A stretch of DNA of 64,000 nucleotides from Rhizobium metallidurans (GCF_014196505.1 NZ_JACIDW010000001.1:124001-188000); one strand, 5' to 3'. Counted from the stretch's first letter, positions 18,372 to 28,271 are shown. Notes: a model not told the origin generated them from the letters alone. Program-made: numbers and translations.

Positions 18372-19199
18372 TCACGCGCCGAAACCACGCGCAAAAGAAC
18401 CCGTTCCGACGACCCGGCGGGCAAACATCAGCGCGATGAACGACGGCACCCAGAGCATCACCGACAGAACGGCGCCATACTGCACGACGATCTGGTTGTT
18501 GATGAACGTGATCATCAACACCGGCATGGTGCGGATCTCAGGCGCGCCGATCAGCCAAGCGCCTTCGGTTTCATAGAATGTGCCGACGAAGGTCAGCAGC
18601 AATGCGGCGACGATCGTCGGTGCCGCCTGCGGCAGCGTGATCGACCAGAACACCCGCAGCGGCCCGGCGCCCGCATCGCGAGCAGCCTCCTCCATCCGGC
18701 GATCGATATTCTGGAACGCCGCCACGGGAATCCAGATCATCAGCATCAGCGTTCCGACCAACTGGATCAGGACCACGCCCCAGAAAGTGCTGATCAGCCC
18801 GAGCTTCAGGAAGATGCCGGCGATCGCCACCAGCAGGCCGAACTTCGGAAAGGCGTAGGATGACAAAAACGACAGGAACAGCACGTTCTTTCCGGGAAAC
18901 GACATGCGCGCGAAAGCGTAAGCCGCCGGCAGGCAGATGATGGCGGACAGAAGCGTGACCGTCGTGGTCAGCCTCAGACTCAGGAAGAGCGCATCCCACA
19001 CATCCGAGCGCGACAGCGTCTGCGACCAGAAACGCAAACCGAACTGCTGCGGAACGACCGACGGGTAGCGCCACACCTCCGTGAACGCCCAGGTGCCGAC
19101 CACGATCAGCGGCACCGCGATGAACAGGGTGAGAAGCACGGCGAAGACAATGCCCGTCCAATCGATGCCGGAACCCTTGACGGTGCTCGATATTCTCAT
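18372..19199 (-). CDS. ABC transporter permease, second of two (PotC/FbpB type)
   Basis: This 275-residue inner-membrane protein has about six hydrophobic segments. The cytoplasmic coupling loop reads MEEAARDAGAGPLRVFWSITLPQA, the EAA motif of binding-protein-dependent permeases. Its start overlaps the end of the first permease by four bases. It forms the channel together with that permease. Confidence 0.92.
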   Translation of the reverse strand: MRISSTVKGSGIDWTGIVFAVLLTLFIAVPLIVVGTWAFTEVWRYPSVVPQQFGLRFWSQTLSRSDVWDALFLSLRLTTTVTLLSAIICLPAAYAFARMSFPGKNVLFLSFLSSYAFPKFGLLVAIAGIFLKLGLISTFWGVVLIQLVGTLMLMIWIPVAAFQNIDRRMEEAARDAGAGPLRVFWSITLPQAAPTIVAALLLTFVGTFYETEGAWLIGAPEIRTMPVLMITFINNQIVVQYGAVLSVMLWVPSFIALMFARRVVGTGSFARGFGA

Positions 19200-20089
19200 C
19201 GTGACGCCCCCCGATTTTTGGCGATGGAACGCACATACAATATCCCGAAGATCAGGCAGAAGCCGAACGCGATGACAGCCTGCGTCAACGCATTCTGGGG
19301 ATCGTTGAGATCCGAGAAGGTACGCTGCATGAACGGTCCCATCATCTCCGGCGATGCCGGCCCGAGCACATATGGCAACGTGAAGGACGAGAAGATGCCA
19401 AGGATGGCGAAGGAGGCCGTGACCAGCAGGGAATTGCCCATGCGCGGCAGGATGATCGATACGAAAACCCTGAGCGGTGACGCGCCGACATCGCGCGCGG
19501 CCTCGACGGAACTCTTGGGAATGTTACCAAGTCCGGCGGTCAGCATCAGGACGGTCAGCGGAAGATTGTCCCATACCAGGCCGATGACGGGACCCCATGG
19601 CGTCAGATAGGGTGACGGCAGCTTCGGCAGCCCGACCGCATTCAGCAGCAGATCGACGGTGCCGTTGGGCCCGATTGTCCGGATCAGCGCATAGGACAGG
19701 ATGATCGATGGCACGAACATCGGGAAAATCGCCAGTCCCTGCACATAGGCAGGAAGGCGCCCCTGTGAAAAGCGCAGATAGAGCGCGATCGGCAACCCGA
19801 TGACCAGCAGCAAGACGCCGCAGACAAAGGTCGTCCACAGGGTTATCCAGAGATTGGCACGACTGTAGGAATCGCTGAAGAAAAACGCATAGGAGGCCAG
19901 CGAGACCGACATCGTCCCATCCGCCTGGCGGACGAAAACGGTGGTGATGACGGCCGAGAAGATCGGGTAGACGATCAACCATCCGAGCAGGAACACCGGC
20001 AGGGCGACCAGAAGAAGTCCCACCGGATTTTGCGCCTTGCCCGGCGCGGTTCCCCGCGCCGGCAGCGGCAATGTCATGCCTCTACGCAT
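19196..20089 (-). CDS. ABC transporter permease, first of two (PotB/FbpB type)
   Basis: This permease of 297 residues starts at the ATG at 20089, which shares one base with the stop of the binding-protein gene (TGATG). A second ATG five codons in is also possible. The long open frame further upstream is the binding-protein gene read out of frame. The EAA coupling motif is VEAARDVGASPLRVFVSIILPRM. About six membrane segments are visible. Confidence 0.92.
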   Translation of the reverse strand: MRRGMTLPLPARGTAPGKAQNPVGLLLVALPVFLLGWLIVYPIFSAVITTVFVRQADGTMSVSLASYAFFFSDSYSRANLWITLWTTFVCGVLLLVIGLPIALYLRFSQGRLPAYVQGLAIFPMFVPSIILSYALIRTIGPNGTVDLLLNAVGLPKLPSPYLTPWGPVIGLVWDNLPLTVLMLTAGLGNIPKSSVEAARDVGASPLRVFVSIILPRMGNSLLVTASFAILGIFSSFTLPYVLGPASPEMMGPFMQRTFSDLNDPQNALTQAVIAFGFCLIFGILYVRSIAKNRGASR

Positions 20090-21234
20090 CAGGTACGGCT
20101 GATGCCCGGAGCAACGTTGCGATACCAGCCATCGTTGATGTTGGTTTCCCAGTCGCCCGCCGGGAAGGTCGGGATCGTGGTCGGGATGACGTCGGCGTAT
20201 TTCTGACGGAGCTCGTCGGATATCCGATCCCAGGAAACGCCGGGGAAGCCGCCGAGTTCGGTGATGATTGCTTCCTGGATCTCCTTCGTCAGCATGAATC
20301 CCGCGAGCTTGAGAGCGGCATCCTTGTTGGCGCCGTTCGAGAATACGGTCATGCGCGAGAAATCGCCGCAAAGCGCCAGGTCGCTCAACTGCACCAGACC
20401 GGTGGTTTCCGGCAGAACACCCTGCGACAGGGCCTGGAGCACCTGGTCGGACCACACCGGCGTCATCGTGACGACACCCTGGGCAAGTAGCTGGATCGAC
20501 TGCGTGTTGCCGGCGGTGTAGGCGCCCTTTTCATAAAGCGACGGCGCGAGATCGTTGAGGATCGCCCAGGCCGGGGTCAGCATCTTGTTGCCGAGTTCGG
20601 CGGTGTAGTTGTCGACGGTGAACTTCTTGGGATCACGGCCATTGGCTTCGTGAATCGCGCGGCGAACGAAGTTTCCGCCGGAACCACCCTTGTCCGGGCG
20701 GTTGTAGATGAACTGGCCAGGATTGGCCTTGATCCAGGCCGTCAGCTGTTCCCAGGTCTTCGGCGCATCCTTGGGGTCGAGCTTCGTCTTGTCGTAGGCG
20801 AGCAGCACCTGCGAACCGCGGTAAGGCAGCGAATATTCGCTGTCGACGCTCAGCGGATTGACGTTCGCGAAGCCGTCGATGTTGTCGGCCGAAAACTTCA
20901 CCCAGAGGCCGGCGTCGATACCGCCGGCAGGCAGACGCGGATTGAAGTGTTCGAAGATGTCCGACTGCGGATCGGCCTTCGACTTCAGCGCGGCCAGCGC
21001 ACGGTCTGCAATCGCACGCAATCCGGTGTTGTCGCCGGCATCGGTGATCTTGAGGGCAAGACCCGGATTGGCCTTTTCGAAGGCTGGACGCACGGTGTTG
21101 TTCCAGAAATCGATGATGTTGGCGTCAGAGCCGCTGTAGAGGTTAATCGTCGCATCCGCAGCCATTGCGAAGCGTGGCAGGGCCAGCACACCGGCTGCCG
21201 CCGATGATGTGACAAGAAACTCGCGTCTGTTCAT
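20089..21234 (-). CDS. ABC transporter extracellular substrate-binding protein (Tat-type signal)
   Basis: This binding protein has 381 residues. The ATG at 21234 is chosen because GGAG lies upstream and the product then starts MNRREFLVTSSAAAGVLALP, with RRxFL typical of Tat export and a likely cleavage after FAMAA. It belongs to the family 1/iron-spermidine-sugar phosphate type (INLYSGSDANIIDFWNNTV at the mature N-terminus). It lacks the obvious paired tyrosines of ferric-binding proteins, so iron is less likely than an organic anion. With the GDPD gene in its operon, a phosphodiester or sugar-phosphate ligand is a reasonable guess. Confidence 0.9.
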   Translation of the reverse strand: MNRREFLVTSSAAAGVLALPRFAMAADATINLYSGSDANIIDFWNNTVRPAFEKANPGLALKITDAGDNTGLRAIADRALAALKSKADPQSDIFEHFNPRLPAGGIDAGLWVKFSADNIDGFANVNPLSVDSEYSLPYRGSQVLLAYDKTKLDPKDAPKTWEQLTAWIKANPGQFIYNRPDKGGSGGNFVRRAIHEANGRDPKKFTVDNYTAELGNKMLTPAWAILNDLAPSLYEKGAYTAGNTQSIQLLAQGVVTMTPVWSDQVLQALSQGVLPETTGLVQLSDLALCGDFSRMTVFSNGANKDAALKLAGFMLTKEIQEAIITELGGFPGVSWDRISDELRQKYADVIPTTIPTFPAGDWETNINDGWYRNVAPGISRT

Positions 21235-21412
21235 GACCGTCTCCATTCGGTTTGGGGCTCTGCCCTCTGGACTGTGGTTTTGCTATCGCCGACGCGTAAC
21301 AGTGACATGACAAGATAGGGCCGGATTTCATTTTTTGCACACCCGTGCAATTTAAATCTCCGAATGGCCGCGACTGCTCGCGGCACATCCCAATGCCACT
21401 GACCGCAACATC

Positions 21413-22360
21413 TCAGTTCTTGAAAACCAGGCAGATCGGGCTTTTCTCGCGGATCTGCTTGCAGACATCATTGGCTTCCGCCCTCGTCTGCCGCGCGATG
21501 CGCGTCACATAGCGCGGCCGAAAACCGAAGCTGCGGTCGCGTTGCCGGAGGATCAGCGGCTGTTCCCGGTCGAGCGGCGCGGGAAACCGGGCAACGGCCT
21601 CGAAGAACAGGCGACGGGCGACGTCGGGGCTGGCGCTCGCCGCGATCTGCACGCCCCAGGGCGCCCAGTTTCCCTCAGACCGCCACACCGGTTCGGCCAT
21701 CTTGCGGCGATCGGCAAGCGCCACGCAGCCCTCGATGAACGGCTGGTCCTCCGCCAGGGGACCCGCCGCCTTTTCGGGTACCGAGGACTTCCACTCCTCG
21801 ACGCTATGCGCCGTGATCGCCATCACGTAACTGCGGGTTTCCGTCGGCAGGCCGCCGCCATTGAGGAAGTTCGACAGCCCGTTTTCGCCGGCATTGTAGG
21901 CGGCGGCCGCAAGGCCGAGATTGCCGAAGCGATCCCTGAGTTCATCGAGATATTCGGCCGACTTCTGCAAGGCTTCCAAGACATCGTAGCTGTCCTGCAG
22001 GCCACGCAGCTTGGCGGTGCCCGGCATGAACTGCGCGATGCCCTGCGCACCCTTGTAACTCAGGGCGTCCGGCCTGAACCGGCTCTCGCGCCAGATCAAC
22101 CGAGCGAAGAAATCCGGCGGCAGATCGTGCTCCGTCGCGGTCCGCTCGATCGCGCCGCAGAGATCGCGGTTGAAACTGTCCTTGCGAATGCAGAGCGTCT
22201 CCGCCGAACCGGTGATCGAACGCGTATAGAGGCAGGCCGCTGGCGGCGCGGCTTCGATGATCTCGGCCGCGCTGGCGATGCCGGTCATCGTCGTGCAAAG
22301 GGCGACGCGGAAGCCCCAAGCCACGAATACACCGATGCTGCGCCGCCTGATCGCGATCAT
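21413..22360 (-). CDS. Lytic transglycosylase (SLT domain) with C-terminal SPOR-like region
   Basis: This protein of 315 residues starts at the ATG at 22360, preceded by GGGAG; a GTG at 22387 is the alternative. A signal-type hydrophobic stretch is followed by an SLT core. The catalytic Glu is in RLIWRESRFRPDA, then YKGAQGIAQFMPGTA and AAAYNAGENG, all typical of family 1 transglycosylases. The last 70 residues (PRYVTRIARQTRAEANDVC to the terminal LVFKN) resemble a divergent SPOR domain that binds denuded peptidoglycan. It cleaves peptidoglycan in the periplasm. It is probably unrelated to the adjacent ABC operon. Confidence 0.88.
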   Translation of the reverse strand: MIAIRRRSIGVFVAWGFRVALCTTMTGIASAAEIIEAAPPAACLYTRSITGSAETLCIRKDSFNRDLCGAIERTATEHDLPPDFFARLIWRESRFRPDALSYKGAQGIAQFMPGTAKLRGLQDSYDVLEALQKSAEYLDELRDRFGNLGLAAAAYNAGENGLSNFLNGGGLPTETRSYVMAITAHSVEEWKSSVPEKAAGPLAEDQPFIEGCVALADRRKMAEPVWRSEGNWAPWGVQIAASASPDVARRLFFEAVARFPAPLDREQPLILRQRDRSFGFRPRYVTRIARQTRAEANDVCKQIREKSPICLVFKN

Positions 22361-22637
22361 TTGCTCCCGGTGCCGCGCCCGCGGCACCGCCGTAGGGTGA
22401 TATCAGGACGCATACCATTTCGTTTGCCGCGCGCAGTCAAGACATCCCTAAAACGGCCTTCCGCCCGTGCGATACCGACACCATGCAAGACCGTCGGCGG
22501 CTTCGGTTGCAAGTCCTCGGCAATTCGGCCAATTTGACGTTGCCGGACGGGAGACCATTTTATCCTCAGCACCAGGAAACGCTGACCCGATCAGTGCCGG
22601 CATCAATGCGGGCAACTTGTCAAACAGGATGAATGCG

Positions 22638-24092
22638 ATGCAGCTGAAAGACCCTTCCCTTTTTCGCCAAGCCGCCCTCGTTGGAGGAAAATGGACCGAC
22701 GCCGACCCCGCCAATGCAATCGAGGTGAACAATCCGGCAACCGGAGAGATCATCGGGCGCGTGCCCAAGCTCGGCGGCGCCGAGACGAGGGCCGCGATCG
22801 AGGCAGCGCGTGTCGCGCAGAAGGGCTGGGCCGCCCGAACGGCGAAGGAGCGTGCCGGCATCCTGCGCAAATGGTTCGACCTGATGATCGAGAACAAGGA
22901 CGACCTCGGGCGCATCCTGACGCTTGAGCAGGGAAAGCCGCTTGCCGAAGCCACCGGCGAAATCGTCTACGGCGCAAGCTTCATCGAATGGTTCGCGGAG
23001 GAAGCCCGGCGCGTCTATGGCGACCTCATTCCGGGCCACCAGCCCGACAAGCGTATCATGGTGATGAAGCAGCCGATCGGCGTGGTCGCCGCGATCACGC
23101 CCTGGAATTTCCCCAACGCGATGATCACCCGCAAGGCCGGCCCCGCACTGGCGGCAGGTTGCGCAATGGTGCTGAAGCCGGCATCACAGACGCCGTTCTC
23201 GGCGATCGCCATTGCGGTGCTCGCGGAGCGCGCCGGGCTGCCGGCTGGGCTTTTCTCGGTGCTGACGGGGTCCGCCGCCGCGATCGGCGCGGAGATGACC
23301 TCGAACCCGACCGTGCGCAAGCTCACCTTTACCGGGTCGACCGAAATCGGCGCCGAGCTCTACAAGCAGAGCGCGCCGACGATCAAGAAGCTCGGGCTGG
23401 AACTCGGCGGCAATGCGCCATTCATCGTCTTCGACGACGCTGATCTCGACGCCGCCGTCGAGGGCGCGCTGATCGCGAAGTTCCGCAACAACGGCCAGAC
23501 ATGCGTGTGCGCCAACAGGCTCTATGTGCAGGATGGTGTCTATGACGCCTTCTCAGAAAAACTCGCGGAAGCCGTCGGCAAGCTGAAGACCGGCAATGGC
23601 TTCGACGAGGGCGTGATCCTCGGGCCGCTGATAGACAAGCCGGCGCTCGAGAAAGTGCAGGAACATGTCGCCGACGCGCTTGCCAAAGGCGCCAACATCA
23701 TCCGCGGCGGCAAGCCACATGCGCTGGGCGGCACCTTCTACGAGGCCACGGTTCTCGCCAACGTCACCAGGGACATGGCTGTCGCGCGCGAAGAGACCTT
23801 CGGCCCACTTGCGCCGCTCTTCCGCTTCAAGGACGAGGCGGATGTGATCGAACAGGCAAACGACACCGAATTCGGCCTCGCCTCCTATTTTTACGCAAAG
23901 GACCTCGCGCGCGTGTTCCGCGTGGCGGAAGCGTTGGAATACGGCATGGTCGGCGTCAATACGGGCCTGATCTCGACGGCGGAAGCGCCGTTCGGTGGCG
24001 TGAAGCTCTCAGGCCTCGGCCGCGAGGGTTCGCGATACGGCATCGAGGAATTCACCGAGATCAAATACGTATGCCTCGGCGGCATCAGCTGA
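22638..24092 (+). CDS. gabD: NAD(P)-dependent succinate-semialdehyde dehydrogenase (GabD)
   Basis: This 484-residue aldehyde dehydrogenase has the ALDH landmarks [12 protein letters not shown], the nucleotide site [12 protein letters not shown], the catalytic Glu in [11 protein letters not shown] and the catalytic Cys in [11 protein letters not shown]. The second cysteine next but one to the catalytic one is the redox switch pair known from GabD. The ATG at 22638 gives [19 protein letters not shown], aligned with the start of E. coli GabD; an ATG nine bases upstream is also possible. It oxidises succinate semialdehyde to succinate, the last step of GABA catabolism, or a related aldehyde. Confidence 0.92.
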   Translation: MQLKDPSLFRQAALVGGKWTDADPANAIEVNNPATGEIIGRVPKLGGAETRAAIEAARVAQKGWAARTAKERAGILRKWFDLMIENKDDLGRILTLEQGKPLAEATGEIVYGASFIEWFAEEARRVYGDLIPGHQPDKRIMVMKQPIGVVAAITPWNFPNAMITRKAGPALAAGCAMVLKPASQTPFSAIAIAVLAERAGLPAGLFSVLTGSAAAIGAEMTSNPTVRKLTFTGSTEIGAELYKQSAPTIKKLGLELGGNAPFIVFDDADLDAAVEGALIAKFRNNGQTCVCANRLYVQDGVYDAFSEKLAEAVGKLKTGNGFDEGVILGPLIDKPALEKVQEHVADALAKGANIIRGGKPHALGGTFYEATVLANVTRDMAVAREETFGPLAPLFRFKDEADVIEQANDTEFGLASYFYAKDLARVFRVAEALEYGMVGVNTGLISTAEAPFGGVKLSGLGREGSRYGIEEFTEIKYVCLGGIS

Positions 24093-24189
24093 CGCTTGCT
24101 TGAACGAAAGGCGCGCAAGCCGAATGGTTTGCGCGCTGGCGCGAGCGATAACCGGGAAAACTGAAAACTGAAGAACGCGCGGGCCAGAA

Positions 24190-24350
24190 TCGAAAAAGCC
24201 TGCCGCGGGAGGAGGTGCGACAGGCTTTTCGAAAATAACCGAATGACAGCTGGGAGGAGGAGTGCTGTCATTCCCACAGGCGCCCTTGGGAGGAGGATAA
24301 GGCCACCTGCAACTCGAAGCTCTGCGGGAGGAGGTGCATCGCTTCGATGA
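24190..24350 (-). ncRNA. Cuckoo/alpha-r14-type small RNA locus with four anti-Shine-Dalgarno loops
   Basis: Four consecutive hairpins each carry CCTCCTCCC on the minus strand in their loop: 24315-24346, 24277-24309, 24241-24273 (perfect 10-base stem) and 24191-24231. The last stem ends in a GC-rich section followed by TTTTT on the minus strand and so can be the terminator. TATAAA at 24360-24355 (minus strand) would start transcription just before the first hairpin. Alpha-r14/cuckoo RNAs of rhizobia and Rhodobacter have such loops, normally two per RNA, so this may be one long RNA or two in tandem. Base-pairing with ribosome-binding sites or 16S mimicry is inferred from the known family. Confidence 0.75.
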
Positions 24351-24354
24351 TGTG

Positions 24355-24360
24355 TTTATA
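24355..24360 (-). promoter_or_regulatory. Candidate -10 box of the cuckoo-type RNA
   Basis: TATAAA on the minus strand lies 8-12 bases before the first hairpin. No good housekeeping -35 is found at 16-18 bases, which would fit an alternative sigma factor such as RpoH, used by cuckoo RNAs in Rhodobacter, or an activator. Confidence 0.35.
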
Positions 24361-24536
24361 CAGCAAGCACGCTCAAATCATAGGCACAATTCTGCAGAAC
24401 AGCTATGCGCTATGCGCGTGGCGCGCGGCTTCTGTCGCGGATTTGCGCCTCGTGGCCGTTGCGGCGCAGGTCGTACTACCCCTTGGAATCTCCGCGTTTT
24501 CTGCTACCACGCGCCAAAAGCCATGAGGAAACGCCG

Positions 24537-25064
24537 ATGAGCGCCGCATTTTATCGTGATTACGTTGTCGATCTGAAGGCACGCTTGGACGATCTGCATA
24601 GCGACCCCGCCTCTTATCAGACCTACGATCTGACGATGGAACTGCTGGCGCAGCAAAACCTGATCAGCTACGCGATGAGCCGCAAGCAGGGTCAGGTGGA
24701 CAGCCTGTTCTATCGTCGCGATACGGCAAGCGGCCAAGGCACGCAGATGTCACAGGAGACCGCCTATCGGGTCTTTTCCGGCTTCTTCGGACTGGGCCAG
24801 TTCCTGGCGTCGACGGGCCGGGCCAACGGGCTCGCCGAGGAAGCGTTCGCGGAGACCCTTACGGCGGGATGGAACTATCCGACCTGCGCTGTCCAGTTCT
24901 CCTACCGAAAGAAAGGCCAGCCGCGCGGCGCTTCGATGAAGATGCTGTTTGTCGGGCTCAATGGCGACGCGGATGCCGCGACTTTCGAGGCCAAGTTGAC
25001 GCTACCCGATCTCTTGATCCGCGCACGACCGTTTTCTTCCACGCTACTGTGGGAATGGAAGTGA
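24537..25064 (+). CDS. Conserved-looking protein of unknown function
   Basis: The ATG at 24537 follows GAGGAA. The 175-residue soluble protein has no signal peptide or membrane helix. It begins MSAAFYRDYVVDLKARLDDLH, has a Gly/Phe-rich middle (RVFSGFFGLGQFLASTGRA) and ends LLWEWK. I do not recognise a family and do not assign a function. Its codon use looks like that of its neighbours. It converges on oxyR, with 18 bases between the two ends. Confidence 0.7.
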   Translation: MSAAFYRDYVVDLKARLDDLHSDPASYQTYDLTMELLAQQNLISYAMSRKQGQVDSLFYRRDTASGQGTQMSQETAYRVFSGFFGLGQFLASTGRANGLAEEAFAETLTAGWNYPTCAVQFSYRKKGQPRGASMKMLFVGLNGDADAATFEAKLTLPDLLIRARPFSSTLLWEWK

Positions 25065-25082
25065 CGTCGCTTCAAGAACGCT

Positions 25083-26000
25083 TCAGGCCGTTGGCGACCG
25101 TCTGATTCCGGCAAGCAACTCCTGGGCAACCTCGCGCAGGAGATCGGCGATGTTCTGCACAAGCGCGCCCATCGCCGAACCCGTGCGCCAGCAGATGCCG
25201 ATCCGCCGGTTGGGCGATAGTCCGTCGAAACGGAGCAGCCTGATATCGCCCGACGCCGGATAGAGCGCGGCCAGCTCGGGCAGAAGCGTGATCCCCACTT
25301 CGGCACCGACCATCTGGCGTAGCGTCTCCAGGCTGGTGGCGCGAAACGACGTGCGCTCGCTCGCCCCCGACAAGCGGCACACGTCAAGCGCCTGGTCGCG
25401 CAGGCAATGCCCCTCTTCGAGCAGCATGAGATCATAGCGATCGAGATCGCCGAGCGTCAGAGACCGCCGCCTTGCCAAGGGATGCGAGCCGGGAACGGCA
25501 AGCAGAAAGTCTTCCTCGAAGAGAAACTCGGCCTTCAGGTGATCGTCGTTGACGGGAAGAGCGAGGATCGCGGCATCGAGATTGCCGCTTCTGAGGCGCG
25601 CGAGAAGCGCGTCACTCTTTTCCTCGATCAGCAGCGTCTCAAGCCGCGGGAACTGCGTGTGGATGCGCGGCACCGCATGAGGCAGGAAATAGGGTGCCAG
25701 TGTCGGGAAAATGCCGAGACGTAGCGTGCCGACCTCTGGATTGAGGCTGCGCAAGGCCGAGGATCTGATCTCGGCGACCTCCCGCATGATGCGCCGTGCC
25801 CGTTCGACGGTATCCTCGCCGAACGGCGTCAGCATGACCGTGCGCGGCGTGCGCTCGATCAGAGGAGCGCCAAGCGTCTCCTCCAGTTTCCGGATCTGCG
25901 TCGATAACGTCGGCTGGCTGACCAGGCACGCTTCGGCGGCCCGGCCAAAATGCCGGTGGTCCGCCAAGGCAATCAGGTATTCCAGCTCGCGCAGCGTCAT
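25083..26000 (-). CDS. oxyR: Hydrogen peroxide-inducible regulator OxyR
   Basis: This 305-residue LysR-type regulator has an N-terminal helix-turn-helix (FGRAAEACLVSQPTLSTQIRKLEETLG). The effector domain has the redox pair Cys199 and Cys208 in EEGHCLRDQALDVC, at the same positions as in E. coli OxyR. The disulfide formed by peroxide turns it into an activator. It lies 22 bases after ahpF on the same strand, so it is probably cotranscribed with ahpC and ahpF. The site at 28350-28386 matches an OxyR tetramer box. Confidence 0.95.
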   Translation of the reverse strand: MTLRELEYLIALADHRHFGRAAEACLVSQPTLSTQIRKLEETLGAPLIERTPRTVMLTPFGEDTVERARRIMREVAEIRSSALRSLNPEVGTLRLGIFPTLAPYFLPHAVPRIHTQFPRLETLLIEEKSDALLARLRSGNLDAAILALPVNDDHLKAEFLFEEDFLLAVPGSHPLARRRSLTLGDLDRYDLMLLEEGHCLRDQALDVCRLSGASERTSFRATSLETLRQMVGAEVGITLLPELAALYPASGDIRLLRFDGLSPNRRIGICWRTGSAMGALVQNIADLLREVAQELLAGIRRSPTA

Positions 26001-26022
26001 TGCAGGACCGTGTCGGCCGGCC

Positions 26023-27603
26023 TCAGGCCGCCTTCACCGCATCCTCGTCTGGCGCGGATGTGCGGATCAGGTGATCGAAGGCCGCAAGCGATGCCTTCGC
26101 GCCCTCGCCGAGCGCAATCACGATCTGCTTGTAAGGCACCGTGGTGCAATCGCCGGCGGCAAAGACGCCGGGAACCGAGGTCTGGCCATGATGATCGACG
26201 ATGATCTCGCCGCGCGGAGAAAGCTCGACGGCACCCTTCAGCCATTCGGTGTTCGGAAGCAGACCGATCTGAACGAAGATCCCTTCCAGACCGAGCGTGT
26301 GGCGCTGACCGGCAATGCGATTTTCGTAGACGAGCCCGGTCACCTTCTGGCCATCGCCCAGCACTTCCGTCGTTTTGGCGGAGAGCAGGATATCGACATT
26401 CGGAAGGCTGCGCAGCTTGCGTTGCAGAACGTCGTCGGCACGCAGCTTGTTGTCGAACTCGATCAGAGTCACGTGGCTGACGATATTGGCGAGGTCGATC
26501 GCGGCTTCGACGCCGGAGTTGCCACCGCCGATGACGGCGACGCGCTTGCCCTTGAACAGCGGGCCGTCGCAGTGCGGGCAATAGGCAACGCCCTTGTTGC
26601 GATACTGGTCCTCGCCGGGAACCTCCATCTGCCGCCAGCGCGCGCCGGTGGACAGGATAACCGTCTTCGAGCGCAGTGTCGCGCCGTTGGCAAGCTCGAC
26701 CGCGATCATGTCCTTGCCGGGAACGAGCTTTTCGGCGCGCTGCAGGTTCATGACGTCCACGTCATAGTCCTTCACGTGCACTTCCAGCGACGCCGCGAAC
26801 TGCGGGCCCTCCGTATGCGGCACGGAGATGAAGTTTTCGATCGCCATCGTATCGAGCACCTGACCGCCGAAGCGCTCGGCGGCAACGCCTATGCGGATGC
26901 CCTTGCGAGCGGCGTAGATTGCCGCCGCAGCGCCAGCCGGCCCACCACCGATGACGAGAACGTCATAGGCCTCGCGGCTGTTGAGCTTTTCCGCGGCGCG
27001 GGCCGCGGAATTGGTGTCGAGTTTCGAGACGATCTCCTCGACTTCCATTCGGCCCTGACCGAACAGCTGGCCGTTGAGATAGACCGTCGGCACCGACATG
27101 ATCTGGCGGCTTTGAACCTCGGCCGGAAACACGCCGCCATCGATCGCCACATGCTTCACGCGCGGGTTCAAGACGGCCATCAGGTTCAGCGCCTGAACGA
27201 CATCGGGGCAATTCTGGCAGGTGAGCGAGAAATAGGTCTCGAAGAGGAAATCGCCGTCGAGATCCTTGATCTGATCGATGATTGCCTGCTCCGTGCGTGG
27301 CGGATGGCCACCGACCTGCAGCAGAGCCAGCACAAGCGAGGTGAACTCGTGGCCCATCGGAATGCCGGCGAAACGCAGGTTGATGTCGTGGCCCGGGCTG
27401 GTCAGCGCGAAGGAGGGTGCACGCTCTCCGTCGTCGCGCGTTTCCACGACCGAGATCTTGTCGGAAAGCGCGACCAGTTCGCCGAGAAGCTCCGACATCT
27501 CTTTGGACTTTGTGCTGTCATTGACCGAAGCAGTGATCGCGATCGGGCGAACGACCCTTTCCAAATAGCCCTTCAACTGGGACTTCAGGTTCTCGTCGAG
27601 CAT
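26023..27603 (-). CDS. ahpF: Alkyl hydroperoxide reductase subunit F (NADH:AhpC flavoprotein)
   Basis: This protein of 526 residues starts at the ATG at 27603, preceded by GGAG, and matches AhpF length. The N-terminal double thioredoxin fold has the CQNC redox pair in [16 protein letters not shown] binding is at [17 protein letters not shown], and the second redox pair CPHC is in [11 protein letters not shown]. The NAD(P) site is [18 protein letters not shown]. It passes electrons from NADH to AhpC. The ahpC gene lies directly upstream (104 bases). Confidence 0.97.
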   Translation of the reverse strand: MLDENLKSQLKGYLERVVRPIAITASVNDSTKSKEMSELLGELVALSDKISVVETRDDGERAPSFALTSPGHDINLRFAGIPMGHEFTSLVLALLQVGGHPPRTEQAIIDQIKDLDGDFLFETYFSLTCQNCPDVVQALNLMAVLNPRVKHVAIDGGVFPAEVQSRQIMSVPTVYLNGQLFGQGRMEVEEIVSKLDTNSAARAAEKLNSREAYDVLVIGGGPAGAAAAIYAARKGIRIGVAAERFGGQVLDTMAIENFISVPHTEGPQFAASLEVHVKDYDVDVMNLQRAEKLVPGKDMIAVELANGATLRSKTVILSTGARWRQMEVPGEDQYRNKGVAYCPHCDGPLFKGKRVAVIGGGNSGVEAAIDLANIVSHVTLIEFDNKLRADDVLQRKLRSLPNVDILLSAKTTEVLGDGQKVTGLVYENRIAGQRHTLGLEGIFVQIGLLPNTEWLKGAVELSPRGEIIVDHHGQTSVPGVFAAGDCTTVPYKQIVIALGEGAKASLAAFDHLIRTSAPDEDAVKAA

Positions 27604-27707
27604 GGGGCACTCCGCTAAAAATGGATGGCCGCGCCACTGAGGGCGCTGAATATGGCATTGGCTGCCGCCCTCCGGCATTCACCGGAAGGCGGCTTGTCAT
27701 TTGAACG

Positions 27708-28271
27708 TCAGATCTTGCCGACGAGGTGCAGCGACGGAGCGAGCGTCTTTTCGCCCTCTTCCCATTTGGCCGGGCAAACTTCACCCGGATGCGCGCGCAC
27801 ATACTGCGCTGCCTTGATGCGACGCAGCAGGTCGACGGCGTTGCGGCCGATGCCTTCGGCGGTGACTTCCATCGCCTGGATGACGCCATCGGGATCGACG
27901 ACGAAGGTGCCGCGATCGGCAAGGCCTTCGGATTCGCGCATGACCTCGAAGTTGCGGCTGATCGTGCCCGTCGGGTCGCCGATCATCGTGTACTGGATCT
28001 TGCCAATGGTCTCGGAGCTGTCGTGCCAGGCCTTGTGGGTGAAGTGCGTGTCGGTCGAGACCGAATAGACCTCGACATCGAGGCGCTGCAGCTCGGCATA
28101 GTGATCGGCGACATCGCCGAGTTCGGTCGGGCAAACGAAGGTAAAGTCAGCCGGATAAAAGAAGAATACCGCCCACTTGCCCTTGGTGTCGGCATCGGTC
28201 ACTTCAATGAATTTGCCCTGCTTGAAGGCCTGCGCCTTGAAGGGCTTAATGGATGTGTTGATAAGGGACAT
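27708..28271 (-). CDS. ahpC: Alkyl hydroperoxide reductase subunit C (typical 2-Cys peroxiredoxin)
   Basis: This protein of 187 residues starts at the ATG at 28271, after AGGAG. The peroxidatic Cys47 is in [12 protein letters not shown] and the resolving Cys is in [13 protein letters not shown]. It reduces hydrogen peroxide, alkyl hydroperoxides and peroxynitrite in the cytoplasm and is re-reduced by AhpF. It is the first gene of the ahpC-ahpF-oxyR unit, with an OxyR-like site 80-115 bases upstream. Confidence 0.97.
   Translation of the reverse strand: MSLINTSIKPFKAQAFKQGKFIEVTDADTKGKWAVFFFYPADFTFVCPTELGDVADHYAELQRLDVEVYSVSTDTHFTHKAWHDSSETIGKIQYTMIGDPTGTISRNFEVMRESEGLADRGTFVVDPDGVIQAMEVTAEGIGRNAVDLLRRIKAAQYVRAHPGEVCPAKWEEGEKTLAPSLHLVGKI

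Noticed and set aside
20089..21234. Ferric iron-binding protein of an Fbp system
   Set aside because: The adjacent tyrosines that bind iron are not visible, and the operon ends with a glycerophosphodiesterase, so an iron assignment is not supported.
25711..27618. A 635-residue open frame on the plus strand across ahpF and oxyR
   Set aside because: It is antisense to two well-identified genes, and its composition is that of a shadow frame.
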